Shown: positions 1-11,247, counted from the stretch's first letter. The stretch is 64,000 nucleotides of DNA from Zygnema cylindricum (GCA_037447655.1 JBBHKE010000943.1:1-64000); one strand, 5' to 3'. Translations and numbers: made by a program. The notes: generated by a model not told the origin, from the sequence alone.

Positions 1-969
1 TGCTCAGGGGAGCAAATTCAAAGATTCTTTTTGCTATCGACTCAGGGGAGTCTTGCCTTCACAGGGGTGAAGTTGGTCAGAGTTTTTGTCTGCCAGGGTG
101 GCAGTTATTTTTGCTTAAACACAAAGTGGTCAGGATTATCCTAGAGGCTTCTTGGAAGCTGTCCACTCTGAGGACTTATGGAGGTCTCAGGGTTTCATTT
201 TCTAAGTCATATTCCCTCTCTAAAACTCTATCTATTGACGTGCAGCACTAATCAAATTACTGTGTCGTACAAAAAAGTATAGGTACTGATGTACTTTCTG
301 TTTGACCATTGTACAACATAGCCAAAATGTTGACAGGTGTCAAATCAAAATTTGTTCCCGTAATCATCTGAGTTGTTGCAATCCAATGTTGTTGTGCCAT
401 GTGTCACTCTAGGTGGCAATGACCGTAAAACGCCAAAAATACCTATTCCGTGATCGCGGCGCCTATCGCGACCATCCGATCAAAATCGACTTTCATTCTA
501 ACCGTTGAAAAATGGGTGCGCGGTATTTGTTTCGCTGTCGAAACAAATACGCGGTATCCTTTTCGTAATGGATATAAGACCGTACTATATTTGAACTGTT
601 CTATGTACTAGGAATCAATTCGTCTAGTTAAAAGAATTGATCTACTTGATAACATTTATATGTTTATCAAACCTAATAGTACTTAGCAGACGTCCAAGAC
701 TAATTGGATAAAGCTACCGATTAACGGTTATCTTGACGGACGACAGGTTCTAAGTTGAAATCGTGGGTCCGTCAACTGTTTTTTTGGTAAATCTACCCAC
801 TCTATTCCATGTCTTTTCTAGAGGACCTACGCCTCCATGGCTCTATATCCCCTGTGTAGCCTTCAGTGACTAGAACAAGTGTGGGGGCTGGAAGAGGGGA
901 GTTAGAGGCAGACTACCCCTGCTCTTTTCCTATCCTAATATAGACCTACAAAATACTCAAATATCAACA
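1..969 (-). mobile_element. Copia-type LTR, minus orientation
   Basis: The reverse complement of about 200-969 matches the plus-strand LTR that begins at 5285. Shared landmarks are the start TGTTGATATTT (reverse complement ending at 969), the AAAAGAGCAGGGGTAG block, a stretch about CCCCCACACTTGTT and the CACTGAAGGCTA block. Both copies also carry a CGAAACAAAT hairpin (523-551 here). The LTR probably ends near 200; the exact far border could not be fixed because 1-130 holds a separate repeat in the opposite orientation. It may be the 3' LTR of an element whose internal part lies to the right (970-2530), or a solo LTR. No purine tract adjoins 970, which weakens the first reading. Confidence 0.7.
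11..130 (+). repeat. 118-120 bp dispersed repeat, copy 1
   Basis: This copy shares GATTCTTTTTGCT, a GGGTG(A/T)AGT(C/T)GGT block, CAGAGTTTTTGTCTGCC and GGGTGGCAG with segments at 6263-6385 and 10161-10278. It is in the same orientation as those copies although the neighbouring LTR is inverted, so it is not simply part of that LTR. Family unknown. Confidence 0.6.
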
Positions 970-1437
970 CTGTGCTACTCTGGCGTCGCAACTGCGCTGC
1001 TCTGGAACCGTTACTACAGCAACCTTGTCCCTAACAATAGTGTACAATTCTCTGTAACCATGTTAGAATGCCTCCCACTAAGGATTCAATGTCCCGCTGA
1101 ACCTCACTTACTCAAGGGAACTGAAGTTGTTGGAGTATCCCGTATGTCTCCTGACGGTACTCCTCGAATTCTTATTGTAGAGTGTCTAGTTGAATTTGGA
1201 GCTGCTCACATCGAGTCTCTAGCAGCGCAATGTGATAATGCGCCGTTGCCAAGAGTCTCTGGTTGATGCGCTCCGAACTTGGTCCTTCCCTTCTTCCAGT
1301 GTAACCGTTGGTGCTTCTGGTTGCGGCGGAATTGCCGCCGGTGCATGTGCTTCGGGTGTCGGGATTTGGGAAGCTTCGGGTGCTGCGATTTGTTGTGCTC
1401 CATCTACCACCCCATCCGCCGGTTCCCACTGAGGTAT

Positions 1438-2131
1438 TTATCTCAATTTGAAGGAAACGTGTTTCCTGGCAACTCGAGCGCGGTGCAGGGCATTCTTTCG
1501 AGCCAGGTTGAGTGCATGTACCTCGGGTGTGACTTCAACCCGAGAGAGGATTTCATGAAGACCGACATCCCATGTGTGATATTGGCGGAGCAGCCCTGGA
1601 ACATCCACCCGGTACCGATAGTGGTCTTCTACCATTTCCACAAATGATAGGGCATGGGGGTTTAACTCCTCATAACCCTTATGGTTATTCCATAGGTCCT
1701 TTGTCCTCATGAAATTCGAAGCCGGGTGGGACTGCATGCTGGCGGGGATATTAATAATATCCCAAAGTTTTCCTGTGCGCCATGCTGTTGGCCAATCCGA
1801 AGGATCCCAATAAAAATGTTTGGCAAAGCTGAAAGCGAGGTCTAGATGTTGGGGGTCGATAGGTAGTGGGAAGAGGTAGTCGGGAATTTCTTCTAATTTC
1901 TCACTTTCCTCGTTCGTCTCCCCCTCTTCCCGTTGTAGAACAAATACCTCATCCTTGGTGGGATAGTGTGCCTCAACCCTCTTTTGTGAGCTCTCTGAGG
2001 ACTTCTCGCCAGGGGTGCTCTCTTTATTAGGGTCCCTCATCACCTCCATATCCGAGGCACGTTCCTCTATCTGTGGGGGTGTCGATTCCCGTTCTGACTC
2101 ATCCGTGTCCGAGAGTTCATGGTCTTTTTCA
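1438..2131 (-). CDS. Unrecognised acidic ORF in a repeat region, probably from a retroelement
   Basis: An open reading frame of 203 codons runs from an ATG at 2049 to 1438 and is open further upstream to a TAG near 2131. The N-terminal part is acidic and Ser/Glu-rich. The C-terminal part is compact, with aromatic motifs such as FYWDPSDWPTAW and a basic tail. Beyond the stop, other frames hold a Pro/Ala-rich stretch and a helix-like segment (1172-1429), which suggests the original protein was longer and has shifted frame. I do not recognise a family. The position next to a same-strand copia-type LTR suggests a gag-like or non-autonomous element protein, but this is inference. Confidence 0.35.
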
Positions 2132-2527
2132 TCCTCCTAGTCCTCCTGTTGGAGTGGGTTGTACTCGGGGTCCTGCGAATTTTGTGACCCCTCTCCTCCA
2201 CTGGTCTCCGCTGGCCCTTCCTCGCTACTTACTATCTATTCCGGTTACGGTTCCTCCTCTACCTCCCTCCTCCGGTTTGCCTCTACCATGACCTGCGCTG
2301 CCACTAACAATCTATCCGGGCGGGGTATATCCTCCTTGTTGTTCTACAACCACCGTTGCAGGAGGAGATCTAGCAGTAGTAGTGGAAGTAGACATGAAAA
2401 AACAATAGAAACTATCGAAGTACCTACTCAACAACCAACTTTGAACTGACACAAAATATGACTCAAAAAGCCAATACGCCTCAAATTTGCCACATTGATA
2501 CAAAATAAAGTAAACTGACAATTCCAA

Positions 2528-3629
2528 AAATTGAAGCCCAAATGACCTTGTAAACCATAAGATATGATGCTTGGAAGTCTCCCAAAAACTGCCCTTAAAA
2601 AATCATATTCCCAAAACTGGATGCTACAAAATTGGCTTAGTCCTAATTTATATACTCACAGTGTGTATCTACTAATCTACACTAATTTGGGTAACCGTTA
2701 CCGCGGTTATTATCCTGACTAACGACAAAGCATCCTACCTGTACGTCACTCTACCTCAAAACCCTAATTATTATTTTCTAAAAACCTGATTCATATAACA
2801 CTATTTTTTATTACACTAAACTACAAAACAATGTTATTCAGATATTTCAAGATATTGAACCGTAAACAAAACTTTCCAACCGTACACAAAACGTTTTAAA
2901 TGCTTAGTCAACGGTAGTCGCTAAAGTCTAACCGAATGTGGTTGTGTAGTGTGAAACGCGTGAGTGCTTCGTCACTTGTGGTCCCACGCGAATCACGCTT
3001 GTGGTCCCTCGTGAATCATGCTTGTGGTTCAGGTGAATCGTGTCCGTTGGAACAAAGTCAATCGACAATGGTACCGTCAAACTGTACCATATATTTATGG
3101 AATACCCTGTTCAGATCCTGTTTGTCCGATCCTGTGAATCAAATCGTCAACTGCGTGACGCGTGTGGCTGACTGTCAGCGCCACTCCGAAAAACCTGCAT
3201 ACGTTTTTTTGCCGACACGTGTCCCTGTTAAACTACAATACACTATATTGTACTTTTTGCTACTGTAACGCTAACTAAGGTAAGAATTACAGTAGACTAC
3301 TTATAAAATATTTTAAGTTATTTTTACCCCTATTTAATGAAATAAATATTTATAAATTACAACACTCTTACCCTACCCGTACAAGTCTCCTCTTTTTCGG
3401 TGGTGGAGAGGATGACGACGCCATGGATGGTGTTGTGCAATATAATTTAGGTAATTCGAGAAGTGAAGGTAAGTTGGCTGTGCGGAACGAGACGCTCTCC
3501 AAACTGCTTTGACTAGGTTGGTCGCGAAGGCTGATGGCGGCTTTACCCGCGAGGGTTGAGGGTTTCACTGTTGGAAAACGTAACTAATGATTTACAGGAG
3601 TCAATTAGATCAAACAATTCGGGAACTTT
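2528..3629. other. No clear gene; AT-rich DNA with a short tandem repeat
   Basis: I see no supportable long ORF. About three imperfect copies of a 23-bp unit with the core CTTGTGGTCC lie at 2973-3042. On the minus strand an ATG at 3424 in good context starts a short peptide with a nuclear-localisation-like PPPKKRRL run, followed by a possible GT donor. It could be a first exon, but nothing downstream supports it. Confidence 0.5.
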
Positions 3630-4596
3630 TGTAATATGATCTCATACCTCTCTGAAAATCCCATTACTATAACTAATTTTAACCACAAATTCCACACATT
3701 TGGAAAATACACATCCATATTCGAAAGCACTGACATAAGGATAAAATTTAAATTAGAAGAAACTTTTGTCCACATAACATTAGCTTGGTCTCTTGCCCTC
3801 GTGGCTCAACCCTTCTTTTAAAGTGTTTTCCATTACTCTCCACTCTTAATAATTCTATCTCTTAACTACTAAAACACTACTTTGTTTGTAAGAGATTTCA
3901 GTGCCAAAATGGCAATGCACCAATTTGGTTTTAATCGCTCACGACGAAGATCAGTCATAATTTTCCACAAACTTTTCCAAAGGAAAATATGTTTACTTTT
4001 CTTTTAGAGTTCACCATTTATCCATCATCGCCCTAGACTAGCCAGGCTAGAATCAACGCTCCGTTGAACAGGTTTTACCTGGGTCAATCATTGATCAACA
4101 ATGACTCAGACTGACCAATGCAAAAGCGTGCGAAATCTCTTACTAACTACGTAGCATTTTCTAACCAACCAAACACTAAATTTTACTACGTAACATTTAC
4201 GTGCAAAAGTGCGCTCGAATTGAAACGCGACTTCGCACGTTCGCGCGTCACAACTTTTACACGCGAAACTACCTCAAAATTTACAAATTTAAACTTATGA
4301 CGTTTGGTTCTAAAAAAATCGTACGAAACAAACCATCATACGGACTAAACGACTATTCGTACACTATAGACGTACGCCAAAATTCCGCGACTACTTTTGA
4401 CCCTTAACCCATTTCAATGATACCCACTTGTTATATTGACCTCGCGCTGTCGCCGAAACACACCAATCACTATATCTTTTAAAATTCAACTCCAAATCGT
4501 GCCATTATTCGCGGACGTCTACCAAATTCAAAACTCTATATTCGTGACACTTAAATACCCATTTACGAACAATTTCGATCCACTATTATTGTTACA
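3630..4596 (-). repeat. Gypsy copy B 3' LTR
   Basis: This is 967 bp, the same length as the copy A 5' LTR. In LTR orientation it begins TGTAACA at 4596 and ends at 3630. The inner side is followed by the reverse complement of the purine tract, TCATCCCCTCCTTA (4597-4610), which matches the copy A polypurine tract. Confidence 0.88.
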
Positions 4597-4803
4597 TCAT
4601 CCCCTCCTTATATTTAACAGACTTTAGTTAAAACACATTTCATTCTCAAGACGAGATTTCTATATTATTATCCCTCCAATACCTTTGTAAAACTCAAAAA
4701 TTTGATTTTCTAAAGTTAACTCTTTTTCCAACCTTCCTAGATATTGCACTTGCCAGAATATAGTATTACCGACCTTAAACTTTTGACCTACCGAATCTAT
4801 TAT

Positions 4804-5284
4804 TCATCTGTGGACCTCAAGTTCTATTATTATTGAGGGATCTAATTCCAATTCTCTTTCAGTTGGTCGAAGATTTGCTGGTTCCAGCTGACTGATGTGT
4901 ATCACTGGATGAATTTTTGTTGAAGGCGAAAAGTCCAATTTGGCAGCAACTGACGATATGTACTTAGGAAAAAATTTCGCCGTAGGATCCGATTGTCTTT
5001 CGATCTTGCATGTGTAATAAGTTGTTGAAAGAAAAACTTTGTCACCAGTGCTTACCACCCAATCACCTCGTTTGCGGTAAGCATTTAATTCTTGACTTCT
5101 TTGTGCCTCCACTAATGCATCCCATACTGTTTTCCAAACTATTTGAATATATTCCCTAAACTGTTCCAGAACCCTTATTCTCTTGTATGGCCCTTGTTAT
5201 TAAGTCTAATACTTCACTCGATTGGTATCTCTTTGCAACTTCAAACGGTGAGAATCATATACTAACATGTTTACATGAATTGTA
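4804..5284 (-). pseudogene. Integrase C-terminal remnant of gypsy copy B
   Basis: The minus-strand translation of 4804-5112 is close to the residues just after the integrase core in copy A (16563-16900). Shared motifs are EAQR, KRGDWV, TGDKV, IHPVIHISQL and RPTERELELDPS. A block corresponding to GPFTVIE of copy A is deleted here. Nucleotide similarity continues to about 5280 (the MEFAYNSCKHA region of copy A) and stops exactly where the copia LTR begins at 5285. The frame closes before the chromodomain. Confidence 0.85.
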
Positions 5285-6250
5285 TGTTGATATTTATGTA
5301 TTTTCTAGGTCTGTGCTAGTATAGAAAAAGAGCAGGGGTAGTTTGCCTCTAACTCCATTCTCCAAGCCCCCACACTTGTTGTAGTCACTGAAGGCTAGAC
5401 AGGGAGCAAGAGTCATGGCTGCCTAGGCTCTATATGGAGACAGGGTGTAGAATAGGTAGACTTACCAAAAGGGGATTTGACGGACCCAGGAATTGATCAT
5501 GGCACCTACTATCCATCAAGTAACCCGTAGCTATTAACCTTATCCGTTTAGTCTACGACTAGTCCTAAGACATATCCGGTTTGGTAGATATTTAAATAGT
5601 GTCGAGTAGGGTTTTCCATTTAACTGGATTACAATTTATAGGGCATAGAAACAATTGTACTTTAAAGTACGGACGAAACAAATAGTACGGACATTTGTTT
5701 CGACGGTCCGTATAAAATGCCGAAATATATCGGACGACCGTGGTGAGCGCCGGCTTCGCGAAAAGACAATTTGGCGGTTTGCGGACAGGGCCACTGCGAT
5801 GACACGTGGCAACATCGTACGGGTTTACGAAATCTTCGGAACGGAAGATAACAACTCCAAAGTGACAAATGTTTCAATATAGCATCGTCGTACAAAGTCC
5901 GTAGAGAAAGTACTCCGGCACCTGTACTTTCTTGTACGGTATCGTTTTTTTGACATGGCATGACTTGGCGCCACGAGGAGAGAAAACATTTGGAAGTAGG
6001 AATTCCGGGGATTATACGAACTAGTCCGGATATGACATGTGTTGACTTTTTAGCCATGTCGTAAGGATGTCGTACAAAAGGTACACTGGTACCTGTACCT
6101 TTATGTACTATACAGTAAAGTGATTGGTCCATACCTCAGTACTAGGGGGTTTAGAGAGGGGTTTAGGACTTAGAATATTTTGGGAAGGTAGCACCCTCTC
6201 CTAGAGAGCATATTGTATAAAGGGCAAACTTTGGCCAGCCATAACTATTA
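5285..6250 (+). repeat. Copia-type 5' LTR
   Basis: The first about 850 bp align, in inverted orientation, with 200-969. It contains a hairpin CGAAACAAAT...ATTTGTTTCG (5674-5702) and several GTAC cores. The right border is not resolved: similarity fades near 6180-6250, before the dispersed 120-bp repeat at 6263. Confidence 0.7.
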
Positions 6251-6262
6251 ATTTACTTGGCC

Positions 6263-6385
6263 ATTTTCAATGATTCTTTTTGCTGCGAACTCAATAGAGA
6301 CCACGCTACACACGGGTGTAATCGGTTAGAGTTTTTTCTTGCCTGGGTGGCTGAATTTCTAAGGGAAAGTCAAAGTGGGTGAATG
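6263..6385 (+). repeat. 118-120 bp dispersed repeat, copy 2
   Basis: It matches 10161-10278 through GATTCTTTTTGCTGC, GGTTAGAGT, GCCTGGGTGGC and AAAGTCAAAGTGGGTG. It lies between the copia-type LTR and gag. It may be part of that element's leader that was also copied elsewhere, or an independent insertion. Confidence 0.6.
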
Positions 6386-6571
6386 TATCCAAATCACATA
6401 TTTTAACTTTACATTCTATGGTGGAATTGAGCACACAGAAAAGTCTTGTTTCACAGGGGTGAAGCTTAAATGGGGTTTTGGTTGTCAAAGGGTCAATCAT
6501 TTGGGTTTATATATAATTGGAGCCGGCACTATCTAGATTAACTTCTTTTGATCTGCGAATTCTGTGTGGCA

Positions 6572-7593
6572 ATGGAGCCCATAAAATTTCAGGTTATGGG
6601 CCAACCATCTAGGGTGCCTATGTTTGATGGAACAGATTTCACTTATTGGGAGTTCACGATGGAGGGATTGCTTTTCGAAAAGCACTTATGGGGAATTGTT
6701 TCGGGACAAGTGAGGTGTCCGCCACCGGGCTTTCCAGGAACTCATTCTGGAGATTCATCTTTGGCTTTCTAGAGAACTAACCGAAGTAAGGATGCAACGG
6801 AAGGTGAAGGGAAAACCATTACCATGGAAGGGGGAAAAGCGGAGAAAGATAAAGGGACAGCGATAGTGAGGGGAGTTAGGCTCTCGGCTACGGTTCCACT
6901 TGTGGAGGTTATAACTGAACCAAAAACTAAGGAAAATGACAGAAAAATTTGGGAATATAAAAACACTAGCAAAACATCTCATACTTAGATATGTGTCTAC
7001 GTCCATACCTATCAATGTTTTAAATCTAACCAAGTCTTCGGAAATCTGGGAAACCCTAATTCAGATTTATAACAGTGGGACTATACAGAGGCAGCTGTTA
7101 GTAAAACAAGAAATAGAGGCCTATGTTTATAAAAGCGGTAGCATGACAAAGTTTTGCAATGATATTGTTGCGTTATATGTTGAGCTAGCTAGTGCGGGAT
7201 ACGTAGAATCTGAGGAGAGAAAGATTAATACACTAATCATGAAACTCCCATATGAGTACGAGGACATCATTTACCATATTAGGGAATGGATGGCTCCTCA
7301 TAGACTTGGAGCATTACCATGGGGATATTTCTTGTGAGAGAAAGCACTTTGGAGCTTCGTAGAGGAAATAACAGGGTGAATGCATTTACAGTTGGTGGTG
7401 ACAGGCGGAAGCGTGATCAGAAGAACGACGATGACGAGCGGAAGAGTGATGAGAGGAAGAAAGACAAAGGTAAACCTTATCAAAACTTCGGTGGAAAGAG
7501 AGGGAGAGGAAAGAAAGGGGAGCTTTGAAAAAAAGGGTTTGCTTTTTTTGTAGAAAATCGGGTCACTATATGGAGGAGTGTCCTTGGTTGGAA
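6572..7593 (+). pseudogene. Decayed copia-type gag with zinc knuckle
   Basis: The start MEPIKFQ is followed by a typical copia gag opening, FDGTDFTYWEFTMEGLL, then a stop at 6770. The frame then shifts to 6936-7337, which carries the gag core: WETLIQIYNSG, VKQEIEAYVYKSG, and LIMKLPYEYEDII. A basic stretch follows in a different frame (7319-7528). A CCHC zinc knuckle, CFFCRKSGHYMEEC (C-x2-C-x4-H-x4-C), lies in a third frame at about 7540-7581. At least three frame changes or stops make it non-functional. Confidence 0.82.
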
Positions 7594-7670
7594 TAACTTA
7601 GAAGTTGGAGTGTGAATGAGGAGGAAGAAGGGGAAGAGGATAAAGAGGATGAAGCAATCATATCGGTAGA

Positions 7671-8033
7671 ATGAACAACAAAGAAAAGTACAAAGAAATT
7701 TCAAGAAGACAACAGTGTGATTTTGGAGGTATAAGGGAAGTAAAGGGAAGGGAGGTACTTGAGGGAGTTAGACATGATGTGGATGTGAAGGAGTGTAGAA
7801 AGTATGGCTTAGAAATGAGTAAGTTGGATCTAGGATCAATTATTGAAAAAGGGAAAAACAAAATTAATGAGGATAATTTTATAGATATTTTGGAAAAAGA
7901 AAATTGGTTGGAAAAGGAGACTTTTACGAATTCTGAGGAAAAGGGAGAAGTGAAACTAGAAGGGGTTTTAAAGGATAGGGGAGAAGAGGAATATCTAATG
8001 AAAAGTTTAGGGAATGAGAAATATTTATTGTGA
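7671..8033 (+). other. 120-codon lysine/glutamate-rich ORF inside the copia-type element
   Basis: This is a highly charged reading frame after the zinc knuckle, without a recognised domain. Position and composition suggest element filler, but its uninterrupted length in a decayed element is mildly notable. A second short frame (8144-8479) runs into the 3' LTR. Confidence 0.25.
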
Positions 8034-8439
8034 ATCAATTTAGAAAGTAAGAGTGGAAAGACAACCATGGGAGAAAGTGTGGAAAGTTCAATTTTTGGGT
8101 GTAATGGGTTTGATATCTTGTAAAAGGGTTAACATTAGGGTGTGTGTTGCAGATTGGAGATGGGGCTGGCTGTTTGAATTGCAAGAGGGAAATTGGATTT
8201 AGTGTGGATGGAAAAGAGATGAGGTGGATAAAATCTTTGCTCGGATTTATCAATAGTGGGGTGCTAAATAAAATGTGTGATGCAATTATTATTTCTGTTC
8301 ATCTAATGCATTGCTTTAAATACGAGAGTAAGTTTTATGAAAGAAAACGGAAAAGGAAAAAGAAAAAGGAAAAAGGGGAGGGGGTGCTTGTATTTTTTTG
8401 TGGGAGTTTAGAGGAAAATAGACTAGAAAATAAGTGGAG

Positions 8440-8503
8440 TGTTGATATTTATGTATTTTCTAGGTCTATTTTAGTATAGAAAAAGAGCAAGGGCAGTTTG
8501 CCT
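8440..8503 (+). repeat. Truncated copia-type 3' LTR
   Basis: About 60 bp are nearly identical to 5285-5348, including ATGTATTTTCTAGGTCT and AGAAAAAGAGCA. The match ends abruptly and gypsy leader sequence follows. Confidence 0.85.
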
Positions 8504-9186
8504 ATATCAAAATCTGAGAAATCAATTAAACATTAAACACTAGTGAAAGTTTTAGTTTTCCCAAACATTGAAATAGAAGGGTCAAACGTTTTCTCCACAA
8601 ATTTTGCAACAACAAAATTGAAAGCTCTCAAAGGTAAAATTCAACCTCAAATTTTGCAACAGCGAATTAAAAAGTAATCAAAGGTAACAATTTAGGGTTT
8701 GAAAAGTTTTAAGTCATTTCTGGAATCCTTTGCTCTTGAAGAAGTAAAATGCTCCACTTTCTTTCTCCTCCATTAGCGAATTTCCGATTTCCCACTACAT
8801 CATGATCTTTTCAAATCTAATTCTCACATCCTCTCCCTTCGTGGCTTTAAGCCCTCCCTCTACATATGAATCATTACTAAGAGAAGGCAAGTTTGTTTGG
8901 CATCTAGGTAATTGGAGTGAGTTTAAGTGGTGGCTACACTGCCCACCCCGCCTTAGTCTTTTAGACCTGAGCACGCCCCACATCCGCCTTAGTCTTTAGG
9001 AACTTAGCACGCCCCACATCTAACCAGCGGCCGCTGGCAGTGTGATCACTTAGTTTCCCTCCAATCCCCTACCATTTCACATTGTGGTTCTACCGACACA
9101 TGTTAGAGCACCCTCACCCGTCACGGCAGTCAATATTCGAGTGAGCAAACTTCTCATTGGTTTCTAACCAAAGCTTTGATACCATA
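8504..9186 (-). mobile_element. Leader and primer-binding site of gypsy copy B
   Basis: This is the reverse complement of the copy A leader (about 11246-11900). Landmarks include the repeated TTTGCAACA/AAAATTG motif, TTGCTCTTGAAGAAGTAAA, the TTAGACCTGAGCACGCCCCACATC block and the primer-binding site complement GCTTTGATACCA at 9173-9184. A short local duplication of the CTTAGTC...GCACGCCCCACATC block (about 8951-9021) is not present in copy A. Confidence 0.82.
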
Positions 9187-10160
9187 TGTAATAAGATCCC
9201 CTACCTCTCAGATAATCCCATAACTGCAACCAATTTCAACCACACATTCCACACATTGGAAAAATACACATCCACATTGGAAAGCACTCACATAAAAATA
9301 AACTTTAAATTAGAAGAAGCTTTTGTCCGCATAACATACGCTTGGTCTCTTGCCCTCATGGCTTTACCCAACTTTTTAAAGTGTTTTCCACTACTCTCCA
9401 CTCTTAATAATTATATCTCTTAACTACTAAAACACTGCTTAACTTGTAAGAGATTTTAGTGCCGAAATGCAAATTCTCCAATTTGGTTTTAATCGCCCAA
9501 GACCAAATCAGTCACAATTTCCACAAATTTTTCCAAAGGAAAAGATGTTTACTCTCCTCTTATACATCATTATATATCCATCATTGCCTTGGACTAGCCA
9601 GGCCAGAGTCAACGCTCCGTTGAACAGGTTTTACCTGGGCCAATCATTGATCAGCAAGGACTCAAATTGACCAATGCAAAAACGTGTGAAATCTCTTACT
9701 AACTACGTAGCATTTCTAACCAATCAAACGCTACGTTTCACTACGTAACATTTACGTGCAAAAGTCAAGCCAAACGAAACGCCACTTTGCACGAACGTGC
9801 GACTTAAATTTCGCACGCGAAATTTCTATTGAAATTCTATAAAGTGAAAGTGCCGTTTCGTACTAAAAATTGTATGAAACGAACCATCGTGCGTACCGAA
9901 CAAAATAATGATTTTGTTTAGTACTTTAAAAACGTACGCCTTAAATTCCGCGGCTAGTTTGACCTTTAACTCGTAACAATAAACACCCATTCGTTATTTT
10001 GTCCTTGGGCTTTTGCCTAAATACACCAATCACTATATCTTTAAAAAAACAACTCCAAATCGTGCGATTCTTTCGTTGACGTCTATCAAATTGGAAACTC
10101 TATATTCGTGACATTTAAATACCCATTTACGAACAACTTCAATCCGCTATTACTGTTACA
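9187..10160 (-). repeat. Gypsy copy B 5' LTR
   Basis: This is 974 bp in inverted orientation. In LTR sense it begins TGTAACAGTAATAGCGG at 10160 and ends at 9187. It faces the copy A 5' LTR across a 118-bp spacer. Confidence 0.88.
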
Positions 10161-10278
10161 CAAATTCAGGGATTCTTTTTGCTGCAGTCTTAAGGGAGTC
10201 CAGGCTACACATGGGTGTAGTCGGTTAGAGTGTTTGCCTGCCTGGGTGGCAGTATTTCTAAAGGAAAGTCAAAGTGGG
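10161..10278 (+). repeat. 118 bp dispersed repeat, copy 3, between opposed gypsy LTRs
   Basis: It is bounded exactly by the TGTTACA end of the copy B LTR and the TGTAACA start of the copy A LTR. The sequence matches 6263-6385 closely and 11-130 more loosely. It is not gypsy sequence and therefore represents the DNA originally between the two insertions, or a later insertion at the junction. Confidence 0.7.
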
Positions 10279-11245
10279 TGTAACAGTAATAGCGGATCGA
10301 ACTTGTTTATAAATGGGTATTTAGGTGTTATTATTATAGAGTACTAAAATTGGTAGACGTGCGCGAAAGAATCACGCTATTTGGAGTTATATTTTAAAAG
10401 TTATAGCGATGGGTGTATTTAGGTGACAGCGTGGGGTCTAAATAACAAGTGGGTATCATTGAAACGGGTTAAGGGTCAAATTAGTACCGAAATTACGCGC
10501 GTACGTTTCATAAAGTTCTAATGAAACGTTTAGTATGCACGGTGCTTCGTTTCGTACAAATTTTAGTACGAAACGTCACTTTCACTTAAGGGAATTTCGT
10601 TGGAAGTTTCGCGTGCGAAATTTGTTACGCACGCTCGTGCGAAGTCGCGTTTCGTTTGGCGCGCAATTTTGCACGTAAATGTTACGTAGTGAAACGTAAC
10701 GTTTGATTGGTTAGTAAAGCGCTAAGTAGTTAGTAAGAGATTTCGCACGTTTTTGCATTGGTCAGTCTGAGTCTTTGCTGATCAATGATTGGCCCAGGTA
10801 AAAGCCTGTTAAAACGGAGCGTTGACTCTGGCCTGGCGAGTCCAGGGCGATGATGGATAAATAGTGAAGTGTAAGAGGAGAGTAGACATCTTTTCCTTTG
10901 GAGAAGTTTGTGGAAATTCCAGCTGATCTTGGTCCTGAGCGATTAATACCAAATTGGAGAAAAGGCATTTTTGCATTGAAATCTCTTACTAACTAAATAG
11001 TGTTTTAGTAGTTAAGAGATAGAATTATTAAGAGTGGAGAGTAGAGGAAACACTTTAAATTGAAGGGTTGAGCCACGAGGGCAAGAGACCAAGCTAATGT
11101 TATGTGGACAAAAGCTTCTTCTAATTTAAAGTTATCCTTATGTGAGTGTTTTCCAATGTGGATGTGTATTTTCCAATGTGTGGAATGTGTGGTTGGAATT
11201 GTTTGTAGTAATGGGATTTTCTGAGAGGTAGGAGATCCTGTTACA
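10279..11245 (+). repeat. Gypsy copy A 5' LTR
   Basis: This is 967 bp with termini TGTAACA...TGTTACA, a perfect 7-bp inverted terminal pair. It contains a perfect 10-bp inverted repeat CGTTTCGTAC / GTACGAAACG with an 8-nt loop (10548-10575) and further GTAC- and CGCG-rich palindromic stretches. In the first 230 bp about nine positions differ from the 3' LTR. Confidence 0.92.
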
Positions 11246-11247
11246 TA

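Larger units (their letters stand above)
5285..8503 (+). mobile_element. Ty1/copia-type element, gag only, nested in gypsy copy B
   Basis: A 5' LTR starts TGTTGATATT at 5285. A decayed gag lies at 6572-7593, a purine-rich stretch at 8338-8439, and a 3' LTR that begins with the same TGTTGATATT at 8440 is cut after about 60 bp. No protease, integrase, reverse transcriptase or RNase H was found, so this was either a non-autonomous element or one that lost pol. The 3' LTR break joins directly to the inverted leader of gypsy copy B, so one deletion probably removed the rest of the LTR together with several kilobases of the gypsy body. Confidence 0.78.
3630..10160 (-). mobile_element. Ty3/gypsy element copy B, old, deleted, with nested copia insertion
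   Basis: The parts in minus-strand order are a 5' LTR (9187-10160), primer-binding site (9173-9184), leader (about 8504-9172), [copia-type insertion and deletion], integrase C-terminal and chromodomain remnant (4800-5284), polypurine tract (4597-4610) and 3' LTR (3630-4596). Each part matches copy A at 10279-18075. Most of gag and pol is missing. Over the first 110 bp the two LTRs differ at about 17 positions by eye, against about 9 in 230 for copy A, so copy B is the older insertion. It appears incapable of encoding any complete protein. Confidence 0.88.

Noticed and set aside
3368-3424. Short minus-strand start with an NLS-like KKRR run
   Set aside because: It is too short, and no downstream exon could be linked. 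It may be chance in a repeat-rich area.
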